Positions 1 through 6,611 of a DNA stretch of 17,610 nt are shown in pieces. Position 1 is the first letter of the stretch. Every line of letters begins with the position of its first letter. The position numbers and the translations under genes are program-made. Below the pieces are notes generated by a model. That model was not told where the DNA came from, did not search any database, and worked only from the letters and a program-made list of their open reading frames with translations. Source of the stretch: JBEVMS01 sp040508515 (GTDB lineage: Bacteria; Pseudomonadota; Gammaproteobacteria; Xanthomonadales; Rhodanobacteraceae); the NCBI GenBank assembly GCA_040508515.1, contig JBEVMS010000001.1, positions 1 through 17,610 on the forward strand, given 5' to 3'.

Positions 1-65
1 CCGATCAGGCGCGTTCGCACCGTCAGCGAGGAAAAGCTAATTTTAAACGAGGACATTTTCATCAT
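1..65 (-). CDS. Methyl-accepting chemotaxis protein, N-terminal fragment (runs off left edge)
   Basis: An open frame begins 8 bases after the cheW stop and continues off the left edge. Its 21 visible codons end in LTVRTRLIG, a sequence typical of the start of chemoreceptors just before the first membrane helix (known of the family). AAGGA lies just upstream; the first ATG is at 65 and a second, better spaced from the AAGGA, at 62. A third ATG is at 56. The receptor would be the input for the STAS-CheY-CheA-CheW set upstream, and would share the transcript from the sigma-28 promoter ahead of cheW. The sensing domain lies outside the window, so nothing can be said of the ligand. The call rests on a short peptide plus context. 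Confidence 0.7.
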   Translation of the reverse strand, partial: MMKMSSFKISFSSLTVRTRLI

Positions 66-73
66 TGATTCCT

Positions 74-580
74 TCAGGCCACCGCTTTCACGTCGCTCAT
101 TGCATCCAGCGCGCCTTCCAGCATTTGCGCGTCTTGAGGCTGCAACAGTTTGTCCACGTCGAGCAGCAAAACCATCCGCTCGCCGATCGAGGTCAATCCC
201 TTCAAATATTCCGTATCCACGGTGGTGCCCATGTCCGGCACCGGGCGTACTTTGTCGGCGGCGATATCCATCACATCGGAAACGGCATCCACCACCACGC
301 CGAAGTTGCGCCCGGCCACGGTGATGATCACGGTCACCGTGGTGGCGGTGTAATCCTCACGCGCCAGTCCGAAACGCAGGCGCATGTCGATCACCGGCAC
401 AATCGCGCCACGCAGGTTGAGCACGCCCAGCACGTACTCCGGCGCCTGCGGAATGCGGGTGACCGGCGTCCAGCCGCGGATTTCGCGGACCGCCAGGATG
501 TCGATGCCGTATTCCTCATGCGCAAGATTGACGGTGAGGTATTGGATAGCGGCGTTGCTGTCGGAAAGGGTCTGACTCAT
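74..580 (-). CDS. cheW: Chemotaxis coupling protein CheW
   Basis: A 168-residue CheW-family adaptor that links chemoreceptors to the CheA kinase in the cytoplasmic signalling array. It is a single CheW domain at about residues 10-150, with the hallmark segment NLRGAIVPVID at 55-65 and a closing LLLDVDKLL strand near 138-146. The length is normal for CheW. The ATG has a modest GGAA ribosome site 5 bases upstream. It lies 87 bases downstream of the 658-residue cheA, has its own sigma-28 promoter in that gap, and is followed 8 bases later by a chemoreceptor gene. It is probably the coupling protein of this second chemosensory set, although sharing with the main array is possible. It is one of three CheW-fold proteins in the window apart from the CheA C-termini. 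Confidence 0.95.
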   Translation of the reverse strand: MSQTLSDSNAAIQYLTVNLAHEEYGIDILAVREIRGWTPVTRIPQAPEYVLGVLNLRGAIVPVIDMRLRFGLAREDYTATTVTVIITVAGRNFGVVVDAVSDVMDIAADKVRPVPDMGTTVDTEYLKGLTSIGERMVLLLDVDKLLQPQDAQMLEGALDAMSDVKAVA

Positions 581-617
581 ATGCGTTCCAGATAGGCAAA
601 GTCCGGGCCTACCGAAG

Positions 618-644
618 GTATCGGCGGGTGCGGGACGAGCTTGA
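618..644 (-). promoter_or_regulatory. Sigma-28 (FliA) promoter ahead of cheW-mcp
   Basis: Read on the minus strand: TCAAG (644-640), a 14-base spacer, then GCCGATAC (625-618). This matches the FliA pattern TMAAG-N14-GCCGATAA with one mismatch in the -10. Spacing is identical to that of the two promoters at 3370-3396 and 3429-3455. It sits in the 87-base gap between cheA and cheW; the start of transcription would lie near 611, about 30 bases before the cheW ATG. It would let cheW and the receptor be made independently of the upstream STAS-cheY-cheA transcript. Confidence 0.75.
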
Positions 645-667
645 ATAAGGACAGGGAGGACATCGGA

Positions 668-2644
668 TCAGGCCGCCTTGCGCCGCGATTGCATGCGCAC
701 CAGGCCGGCCACGTCGACGATCAGTGCCACCGAACCATCGGCCAAAATGGTGGCGCCGGAGATGCCCTCGACGCGGCGGTAGTTGGCCTCCAACGACTTG
801 ACCACCACCTGCTGCTGACCCACCAGCGCGCCGACCACCAGGCCCATCTGCACGCCATCGGACTCGACCACGATGATCATGTCATCCTGCGCGCCACCGC
901 AGCCAAACGCCTCGCCCAGTCGCACGATGGGCAGGTAGCGCTCACGGAAATAAAGCAATTCGCCCTTGCCCGCCACGGTGCGCATCACGCCTTCGCGCAA
1001 TTGCACCGACTCGATAATCGAGGTCAGCGGCACGATGTAGCGTTCTTGAGCGACCTCGGCGATCAGCCCGTCGATGATCGCCAGCGTCAGCGGCAAGGTA
1101 ATCGTGAAGGTGGTGCCGTTGCCGGGCCGGCTGCTGATCGCCACATGGCCGCCCAGATCGACCACGTTGCGACGCACCACATCCATGCCCACGCCACGGC
1201 CGGACAGATCGGTGGTGGCCGCCGCGGTGGAAAAACCTGGTTGAAAAATCAGCTCGCCGACTTCGCTATCGGTCAGCGACTCGCCGCTTTTGATCAGCCC
1301 TTTTTGCAACGCCTTGGCGATGATCGCCTCGCGATTGAGGCCAGCGCCGTCATCGACGATTTCCACCACGATGGTGCCACCGCGATGAAACGCCTCCAGG
1401 CGCAAGGTGCCGGTTTCGCCCTTGCCGGCGGCGCGCCGTTTTTCGGGCACTTCCAGGCCGTGATCGATCGCGTTGCGCACCAAGTGCACCAGCGGATCGC
1501 CGATTTTTTCCAGCACGGTTTTATCCAGCTCGGTGTGCTCGCCGACCAAATCCAGCTTGACCTGCTTGCCGAGCTTCTGGCTCAGGTCGCGCACCAGACG
1601 CGGGAACCGGTTGAACACCGAGCCAATCGGCAGCATGCGGATGCCCATCACGCGTTCCTGCAGCGTGCGGGTATGCCGGGCCAGTTGAGCCAAGCCCTGC
1701 TGCAACAAGGGCAATCGCGTGGGATCGAACTCTTCGCGGAATTGATCGAGCATCGCTTGAGTGATCACCAGCTCGCCAACCAGATCGATCATGCTGTCGA
1801 TCTTGTCGATGCCCACACGCACGGAACCGGCGTCGGCATTGGCCGTGGCAGCCGCACGCGGCGCCGCGCCCGTTTCCGCGGGCGACGCCGCGGCAGTGGC
1901 CGCAGCGATGGGCGGCGCAACCGTTGCGGCGGGAGCTGGCGCAGTCAGCGGTTCAATACGCAGATCGCATTCGTCCTCGACCCACTCGAAGACCGCCGCG
2001 ATCGCCTCGCGCGTGGCCGCGCCGGTCAACGCGATGCGCCAGCCCATATGGCATTCGGACGGCTCCAGCGCGTCCAGCGCCGGCACCGCGTCCACTAGCG
2101 CAGTCACATCAAGCTGGCCCAGGCCGGCCAATTCGCGCAGCATGCGCAGCGGCTCGTTACCGCCGGCCAGCATGCCCGTGTGCGGGCGAAACTCGATCAA
2201 CCAACCGCTGGCGGCTGCAGACTTCGTGGCCGCCGACTTGCCCGCCGCCGGCAGCGCACGACCCACCATGGCCGCCAGTTGCTGACGCAGGTCTTCGCTG
2301 GCGGCGTCGGCCAGTGGCTGGCCGGCCTGGGCGCGGTCAAACATGCCGCGCAGGCAGTCGACTGTGCGCAACAGCAGTTCGACGATCGGGCCATCGATCG
2401 CACGACGGCCCTCGCGCAGCTCATCCAACAGCGACTCGGCTTCGTGGGTGAACGCGGCCATCTCGGGGAATCCGAAGGTAGCCGCACCGCCCTTGATCGA
2501 ATGCGCCGCACGGAAAATGCTGTGCACTAGCTCGGTATCGCCGCCCTTGTCCAACGCCAACAATGCCGTCTCCATGGCATCGAGGCCTTCCAGGCTTTCC
2601 TCGAAGAAGACTTGGTGGAACTGCGCCAGGCTGACCGTGCTCAT
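668..2644 (-). CDS. cheA: Chemotaxis histidine kinase CheA (second system, P2-like domain)
   Basis: A 658-residue CheA: receptor-controlled kinase that autophosphorylates and passes phosphate to a receiver. Visible domains are an Hpt domain (about 1-105) with phosphorylated His48 in AAHSIKGG, a region resembling a P2 receiver-docking domain (about 147-233), an Ala/Pro linker (235-270), dimerisation helices (about 272-335), the ATPase domain with HLVRNAIDHGLE (387-398), DDGAGL (431-436), FQPGFS (467-472) and SGRGVGMDVV (481-490), and a C-terminal CheW-like domain (about 515-650). All catalytic motifs look intact. It starts 7 bases after the cheY-like gene, with a weak ribosome site. Unlike the CheA at 9290-11470 it has no linker repeats, which suggests a separate array or docking mode. 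Partners are probably the adjacent CheY, STAS protein and CheW. Confidence 0.96.
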   Translation of the reverse strand: MSTVSLAQFHQVFFEESLEGLDAMETALLALDKGGDTELVHSIFRAAHSIKGGAATFGFPEMAAFTHEAESLLDELREGRRAIDGPIVELLLRTVDCLRGMFDRAQAGQPLADAASEDLRQQLAAMVGRALPAAGKSAATKSAAASGWLIEFRPHTGMLAGGNEPLRMLRELAGLGQLDVTALVDAVPALDALEPSECHMGWRIALTGAATREAIAAVFEWVEDECDLRIEPLTAPAPAATVAPPIAAATAAASPAETGAAPRAAATANADAGSVRVGIDKIDSMIDLVGELVITQAMLDQFREEFDPTRLPLLQQGLAQLARHTRTLQERVMGIRMLPIGSVFNRFPRLVRDLSQKLGKQVKLDLVGEHTELDKTVLEKIGDPLVHLVRNAIDHGLEVPEKRRAAGKGETGTLRLEAFHRGGTIVVEIVDDGAGLNREAIIAKALQKGLIKSGESLTDSEVGELIFQPGFSTAAATTDLSGRGVGMDVVRRNVVDLGGHVAISSRPGNGTTFTITLPLTLAIIDGLIAEVAQERYIVPLTSIIESVQLREGVMRTVAGKGELLYFRERYLPIVRLGEAFGCGGAQDDMIIVVESDGVQMGLVVGALVGQQQVVVKSLEANYRRVEGISGATILADGSVALIVDVAGLVRMQSRRKAA

Positions 2645-2651
2645 GGATGTC

Positions 2652-3014
2652 TTAACCCAGCACGCGGCGGACGGTGGCGAGCAATTGCTCCGGATCGAAC
2701 GGCTTGACCAGCCAACCGGTCGCGCCGGCGGCCTTGCCTTCCATCTTTTTGTCGGTGTTCGACTCGGTGGTCAGCATCAGGATCGGCACGCCCTTGTATT
2801 CGGCCAGCGCGCGCAGCTCGCGCACCATGCTGATACCGTCCATCACCGGCATGTTGACGTCGGCCAGCACCATGTCGAAACGCCCGGCCTTGGCCGTATC
2901 CAGCCCCAACTGGCCGTTTTCCGCTTCGCTCACTTCATAACCGGCGTTGCGCAGGGTAAAAGCCACCATGCCGCGCATCGAAGCCGAATCGTCTACCGCA
3001 AGAATCTTTGCCAT
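2652..3014 (-). CDS. cheY: CheY-like response regulator of the second chemosensory set
   Basis: A 120-residue stand-alone receiver domain. Numbered from the ATG at 3014: acidic pair D8/D9 in AVDDS, phospho-acceptor D52 in LADVNMPVMDG, T82/T83 in LMLTTES and K104 in WLVKPF. There is no output domain, so it acts by protein contact. A GTG at 3020 would add two residues, but AAGG lies 7 bases before the ATG and too close to the GTG, so I chose the ATG. It sits between the STAS gene (16-base gap) and cheA (7-base gap). It lacks the FSTMRRI start shared by motor-binding CheY proteins and seen in the protein at 12135-12530. It could be a phosphate sink or a regulator of the STAS partner rather than a motor-binding CheY (inference). 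Confidence 0.93.
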   Translation of the reverse strand: MAKILAVDDSASMRGMVAFTLRNAGYEVSEAENGQLGLDTAKAGRFDMVLADVNMPVMDGISMVRELRALAEYKGVPILMLTTESNTDKKMEGKAAGATGWLVKPFDPEQLLATVRRVLG

Positions 3015-3030
3015 CGTCACACCTTTTAGT

Positions 3031-3333
3031 TCAGGCCGGCAGCGCTGCCGGCAATGCCAGGATATGTGTCATACCGAGCAGGTCGGCCGCTTCGCGCAGG
3101 GGCGCGCTGACGCCGGCCCACGTCGGTGGATTGCCGCGCGCCACGGCATCGCGGCCAAACGCGTAAAGCAATTGCAGCGCGGCGCTATCGATGCGCTCTA
3201 CGGCAACGCCGTCCAGTACGCTCGGCTGCGTCAACGCCGCGCACAACTGCTGGTGCACCGCCGGCAATGCAGCGATGCGGCAATCAGCCGGCAACACGAT
3301 AGTCGCCTGCCCCTTCTTGCTCTTGCCACCCAT
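3031..3333 (-). CDS. STAS-domain protein (anti-sigma-antagonist-like)
   Basis: A 100-residue protein made of one STAS domain, the fold of SpoIIAA-type anti-sigma-factor antagonists and of small STAS proteins found in chemosensory operons. The helix-capping IDSAALQLL segment at 48-56 carries Ser50, at the place where SpoIIAA-type proteins are phosphorylated (family knowledge; phosphorylation here is inference). The ATG has GAGG 9 bases upstream and lies about 30 bases from the predicted sigma-28 start. It is first in the STAS-cheY-cheA operon. No anti-sigma kinase or PP2C phosphatase gene is present in the window. It may instead be a receiver or kinase target within this set. The function is not established from sequence. 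Confidence 0.85.
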   Translation of the reverse strand: MGGKSKKGQATIVLPADCRIAALPAVHQQLCAALTQPSVLDGVAVERIDSAALQLLYAFGRDAVARGNPPTWAGVSAPLREAADLLGMTHILALPAALPA

Positions 3334-3369
3334 GCCTATCGCCCTCGCTGGATTCGCTTGTCGCCAAAG

Positions 3370-3396
3370 TTATCGGCAGACCTAGCGTCAGCTTTA
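3370..3396 (-). promoter_or_regulatory. Sigma-28 (FliA) promoter for STAS-cheY-cheA
   Basis: On the minus strand TAAAG (3396-3392), a 14-base spacer, then GCCGATAA (3377-3370): a full match to the FliA consensus. Transcription would start near 3363, giving a leader of about 30 bases before the STAS ATG. It is back to back with the plus-strand promoter at 3429-3455; 32 bases separate the two -35 elements. Confidence 0.85.
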
Positions 3397-3428
3397 GCGG
3401 CCATTGACTAAACCGGCACGGCGCCCAT

Positions 3429-3455
3429 TCAAGTTGCGCCGTAAGCGGCCGATAA
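3429..3455 (+). promoter_or_regulatory. Sigma-28 (FliA) promoter for the fliK-like/flhB-like pair
   Basis: TCAAG (3429-3433), a 14-base spacer, then GCCGATAA (3448-3455): a perfect -10 with the TCAAG form of the -35. Transcription would start near 3462, about 50 bases before the TTG at 3514. Same spacing as the other two FliA sites in the window. Confidence 0.85.
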
Positions 3456-3513
3456 TTCTACGGATGGTTCACCCAGATAGGATTTACGGCGGTCGTTGGC
3501 ACAGGAGCCACGT

Positions 3514-4656
3514 TTGATCATCCAACCCACCAGCCTTGCCGCCTTGACTTGGCTCGGCGCCGCCGCCGGCGCCAATGCCGAGGGGTGGCGGATCGGCGCG
3601 GTTCTTTCCGCGCGGCCACTAGGCACGACCCAACAAGGCCTGATGGTCTTGCAGATCGGTGCGCTGACGGTGGAGACCGAAGCGCCCGGGGCGCAGTTGC
3701 CCTCGCAATTTCAGGTGCGCGTACTGAGCCTCGGCCCGCAGCCGCAATTGGAAGTGATCGGCGCAAGCAGCAGCGTCGACACCGCCGTCAGTCAGGCGAT
3801 GCGCGAGCGCTTGCCGCAGCAGAACGGCTACGGCCCGCTGCTGGCCACGCTGGGGGCGCTCGCACAATGGCCGATGCTGCGCCAACTGCCGCCCTACCTG
3901 CGTTCCGCGCTGGCACTGCTGGAACACGCGATGAGTTCGCCTCAGGAATTGAGCGAAGCCGAAGGCCTGCGCCAAGCGATCGCGCGCAGCGGGCTCTTCC
4001 TTGAAGCGCAATTGGCGGATCCCGAGGCAGCTGATGCCAGCATCGGCCATGACGACTTCAAAGGCGCGCTGCTGCGTCTGATGGCGATGCTGCAAGGCCA
4101 ACTGGACGAAAAGGCCAGTAGCGATACCGAAGTGCCGCCACCGCTGGCCTACCGCAACTTGAATGCGCAGGCACGGCTGGGTTTGCCTGAAGCGCTGGCG
4201 CAAAGCAGCGAAGCGGCCGACCTGCTGCCGCAACTGCGCAGCGACGTGCAGGCTGCGCTGGCGCGACTGGAAGTAGCCCAACTTGAGGCCGGTCGCACGG
4301 GTCCGTGGCTGATCGAAATTCCAGTGCACGGCGACGATGGCGCCGACGTGCTGCAACTACGCCTGGAATATCAGAACGACGACGTGGAATCCGAAGCGCA
4401 CTGGACGCTCGGCTTTGCGCTGGATCTCCCATCGCTAGGTCCCGTGCACGGCGAACTACAATTGCGCGGCGTACGCTTGGCGGTGCGGCTGTGGGCGCAG
4501 CGCAGCGACAGCGCCACGCGGCTGGAAGCACAGTTCAATGATTTGCGTCAGCGGCTTGCCGCCAGTGGCTTGAGTCTGGACCAGTTGAACTGCCAGACCG
4601 GCCTGCCGCAGGCCAGCGGCAGCCACAGCGCGGTCTTTCTCAAGGCGACCGCATGA
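3514..4656 (+). CDS. FliK-like flagellar hook-length control domain protein
   Basis: A 380-residue protein whose last third (about 260-365) resembles the FliK C-terminal (Flg_hook) domain: the run LGPVHGELQLRGVRLAVRLW followed by a helix ending LAASGL matches the family pattern. In FliK this domain touches the FlhB cytoplasmic domain and switches export from hook to filament subunits. The N-terminal part is hydrophobic and Gln/Leu-rich and I do not recognise it. The start is taken as TTG at 3514 because AGGAG lies 6 bases upstream; a TTG at 3496 is upstream of that ribosome site. The stop overlaps the next gene, an FlhB C-domain protein, by ATGA, fitting a physical partnership. Whether this is the organism's main FliK or a second one cannot be told; expression from a late sigma-28 promoter argues for a paralogue. 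Confidence 0.82.
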   Translation: MIIQPTSLAALTWLGAAAGANAEGWRIGAVLSARPLGTTQQGLMVLQIGALTVETEAPGAQLPSQFQVRVLSLGPQPQLEVIGASSSVDTAVSQAMRERLPQQNGYGPLLATLGALAQWPMLRQLPPYLRSALALLEHAMSSPQELSEAEGLRQAIARSGLFLEAQLADPEAADASIGHDDFKGALLRLMAMLQGQLDEKASSDTEVPPPLAYRNLNAQARLGLPEALAQSSEAADLLPQLRSDVQAALARLEVAQLEAGRTGPWLIEIPVHGDDGADVLQLRLEYQNDDVESEAHWTLGFALDLPSLGPVHGELQLRGVRLAVRLWAQRSDSATRLEAQFNDLRQRLAASGLSLDQLNCQTGLPQASGSHSAVFLKATA

Positions 4657-4925
4657 GCCCACCGCCACTTCCACCCGCGCAGCGCAAGGTTGTGTTGAAA
4701 CTGAGCAGTCACGCCGAAAGCCCGCCGCCGCCGGCGAGCCTGGACGCCAACGAACTGGAGAACCTGCTCGATCGCGCGCGCGCGCTGGGCTTGCCATTGC
4801 ATCACGACGCGCAGATCGCCGCACTGCTGGTTTCCCTGCGACTACGCCCCGAGGTGCCGCCGCTGCTCTACGCAGCCGCCGCGGCCGTGCTGACCAGCAT
4901 CTACGCGGCCGCTAGCGAACGCTAA
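4653..4925 (+). CDS. Stand-alone FlhB C-terminal-domain protein (FlhX/FlhB2-like)
   Basis: A 90-residue protein resembling only the far C-terminal part of FlhB/YscU export-switch proteins: RARALGLPLHHDAQIAALL at 46-64 followed by RPEVPPLLYAAAAAVLTSIY matches the segment after the autocleavage site. It has no membrane segments and no NPTH cleavage motif, so it cannot be a full FlhB and cannot self-cleave at that motif. FlhX-type stand-alone FlhB C-domains are known from epsilonproteobacteria, and similar small genes occur in flagellated gammaproteobacteria. It is translationally coupled (ATGA) to the FliK-like gene. A role as an auxiliary or replacement FlhB-C subunit in the export switch is inference. 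Confidence 0.85.
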   Translation: MSPPPLPPAQRKVVLKLSSHAESPPPPASLDANELENLLDRARALGLPLHHDAQIAALLVSLRLRPEVPPLLYAAAAAVLTSIYAAASER

Positions 4926-5141
4926 AACGCGGTGCGCTGTCAGCCGCCTGCCACGGGAGCGGCAATACCGGCACGCGTACCCGCTCGTGCCAAGCTCGCG
5001 CCATCGCTGGCCACTTCCCTGGACTGACGTATTAACCCAAACGGCTAGCCGCACTCCTCGCCCCGTGCTGACAAGCCATCCGTGGCGCGGATCTGAGGTC
5101 ACTGATCTTGGTTTTTTTGCTGGCGACGCCAGGCACACGAC
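4926..5141. other. Convergent intergenic region, no gene seen
   Basis: A 216-base gap between the plus-strand FlhB-like gene and the minus-strand DUF2802 gene. It holds a small inverted repeat GGCACG/CGTGCC (4970-4975 and 4986-4991, 10-base loop) with no T tract after it, a seven-T run at 5112-5118 on the plus strand, and a short perfect palindrome at 5120-5132. The T run has no convincing stem directly upstream (only GATC/GATC flanking at about 5090-5107), so a plus-strand terminator is possible but not shown. On the minus strand the 5120-5132 hairpin is followed by A, not T. Confidence 0.4.
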
Positions 5142-5579
5142 CTAGGCGCGGCCAGCATACAGGCGAAGCACCAGCTCAGCCTCGTTACGCGACAACCCGC
5201 AGCGCTCGACCAGTTGCGCAAGCTCGGCGCCTTCGCGCGCCAACTGCTGAGCCAACTCGTAGTTGTGGGTCGGATGATGCGCCACTGGCGTGTGTACGAC
5301 GGGCATCGGCACCACCCGCGGCGGCGCCTGTTTCGCCGCGGCGGCCACTTCCACCGCTTGGTCCTCGACCCGCAACACGCTCAGCTCCAGTTGGTCGAGT
5401 CGATGATCCATCTTGTTGAGTGCGCTCATCACCAGCAGTGCCGGCACGCCGCCGCCGGCGTTGGCCTGCCCGATCAGGTCGGCGCGCAAGCGACGGCCTT
5501 GCCGCCACAGCAACACCAGCCACAGCGTCTGCAGTAGCACCAGCAACAGCAGCGCGATCACTCCAAATTCAAGCCACAC
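5142..5579 (-). CDS. DUF2802 membrane-anchored protein of the polar chemotaxis operon
   Basis: A 145-residue protein with one N-terminal membrane helix (about 4-24, nearly all Leu/Val/Ile/Ala), a basic stop-transfer RQGRRLR, a helical region with coiled-coil character (about 52-80), a Pro/His-rich linker (about 85-105), and a conserved helical tail ending RCGLSRNEAELVLRLY. This matches DUF2802 proteins, which are found last in the parC-parP-cheW block of pseudomonads and relatives. The start is GTG at 5579, chosen because GGAG lies 7 bases upstream and the membrane helix begins there; the gene overlaps the cheW stop by 11 bases. The frame is open far upstream, but that part is Arg/Cys-rich shadow of cheW. 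Its role is not established; topology suggests a cytoplasmic tail tethered to the inner membrane near the array. Confidence 0.88.
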   Translation of the reverse strand: MWLEFGVIALLLLVLLQTLWLVLLWRQGRRLRADLIGQANAGGGVPALLVMSALNKMDHRLDQLELSVLRVEDQAVEVAAAAKQAPPRVVPMPVVHTPVAHHPTHNYELAQQLAREGAELAQLVERCGLSRNEAELVLRLYAGRA

Positions 5580-6048
5580 CTTGCAGCTCCGTACCCAGGC
5601 GGCACAGCCGCAAAACATCGAGCAGCGCGATGAAGCCACCCTGCCACGCCAACACCGCCTCGACCGGATCATCCGCACGCACCGCACGCCCTGGCGGCGG
5701 CGGCTCGATCGCTTGCGCCTGCGGATGCAGCAGTTCACCGACCGCGTCCACGCGCAGGCCGACGCGATGCCCCTCGTGCGAGAACACCACAATGCGTGCC
5801 GCGTCATCGGCGTCGTTCGTCGCCGCGCGCAGACCCAGCCGGCGGCGACCGTCCATCACCGGCACCACGCGTCCGCGCAGTTGGCAGATACCCAACATAT
5901 CCGCCGCCGCGCCGGGCACCGGCGTGGGCGGTTGATCGCGAATGACCTCGCTGACATGGCTTAACGGCGCAGCGTAATGCTGACCGTCCAACGCGAATGC
6001 CAACCAGGGCTGCTGTGCCAGCGCCATGGCGTTGGGAGGGGTATTCAT
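5569..6048 (-). CDS. cheW: CheW coupling protein of the main array
   Basis: A 159-residue single-domain CheW. Core segments are CQLRGRVVPVMDGRRRLGL at 55-73, VVFSHEGHRVGLRVDAVGELL at about 87-107, and the closing strand FIALLDVLRL at 139-148. The usual NLRG is CQLRG here and the segment is more basic than in the other CheW (74-580). Its ATG overlaps the parP stop by one base (TGATG), and its own end overlaps DUF2802, so all three are translationally coupled. Position after parC-parP is that of the canonical CheW of polar chemotaxis arrays in Pseudomonas and Vibrio. Expected partners are the CheA at 9290-11470, ParP and receptors encoded elsewhere. Confidence 0.93.
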   Translation of the reverse strand: MNTPPNAMALAQQPWLAFALDGQHYAAPLSHVSEVIRDQPPTPVPGAAADMLGICQLRGRVVPVMDGRRRLGLRAATNDADDAARIVVFSHEGHRVGLRVDAVGELLHPQAQAIEPPPPGRAVRADDPVEAVLAWQGGFIALLDVLRLCRLGTELQGVA

Positions 6049-6611
6049 CAGCGTGGATAACCTTGATAAGCGGGTGGCACAAACGCCGGCGCCGGCGGGG
6101 TCTGGTCGAGCATGTCCAACAGCGCAGCCACGTCCAGCACGGCGCAGTGGCGATCCTTGTGCATGCCCCCCAGCCAAGGGCGGGTGCTGCGCTCAACACG
6201 GCCGACCCGCCAGTCCACGTCGCTGCTGGCGATGCGCAGTGGGTCTTCTTCGATGCGGCAAGCCAGCGCCCAGCGTCGCCCGCTCAGAACCACCAGCATA
6301 TCGGCCGCCGGCTCGACCAAGTCGACCGCCAGGATCGGGGCCAAATCGGCGATCCGCAGCGGCTGGTCGCCCTGGCGCGGATGTCCGGCGTAGCGCGCCT
6401 CGCTCCCAGCCAATGGTGCCGGCAGCATGTCTTCGACCTGCGCCATCGGCATAGCGATACGCACGCCACCGGCGACGCACAACAGATAATCGCTGGCGGC
6501 CGGCGGCCACGAGGGCGCATCTGTCGGTACCGGCGCCTGCGGCGGCGCCTCGGTGAGCAGATCATCCAAGTACGCGTCAACCGCGTGCTGTGCCGGCAAC
6601 ATGTCGCTCAT
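6048..6611 (-). CDS. parP: CheW-domain array-positioning protein ParP
   Basis: A 187-residue protein with an acidic/Pro-rich N-terminus (1-38) followed by a diverged CheW-like domain (about 40-170). In Vibrio and Pseudomonas the gene next to parC encodes ParP, which binds ParC and, through a CheW-like domain, the LID region of CheA, keeping arrays at the pole (family knowledge). The start is ATG at 6611, overlapping the parC stop by ATGA; an upstream extension would lie inside parC. It has no NLRG motif, in keeping with ParP rather than true CheW. Identification rests on order (parC-parP-cheW), N-terminal extension and domain. An alternative name in databases is simply CheW-like protein. Confidence 0.82.
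   Translation of the reverse strand: MSDMLPAQHAVDAYLDDLLTEAPPQAPVPTDAPSWPPAASDYLLCVAGGVRIAMPMAQVEDMLPAPLAGSEARYAGHPRQGDQPLRIADLAPILAVDLVEPAADMLVVLSGRRWALACRIEEDPLRIASSDVDWRVGRVERSTRPWLGGMHKDRHCAVLDVAALLDMLDQTPPAPAFVPPAYQGYPR

Noticed and set aside
641..2098. A 485-codon open frame on the plus strand opposite the second cheA
   Set aside because: It is a His/Gln/Arg-rich mirror of the CheA gene in a high-GC region; the minus strand encodes a complete CheA with all motifs.
5112..5132. T run next to a short palindrome between the convergent operons, resembling a terminator
   Set aside because: On the plus strand the T run precedes the palindrome, and on the minus strand the palindrome is followed by A residues, so the order is wrong for an intrinsic terminator on either strand.
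5580..5807. Upstream extension of the DUF2802 frame by 76 codons
   Set aside because: Arg/Cys-rich shadow of cheW; the GTG at 5579 has a ribosome site and begins the membrane helix.
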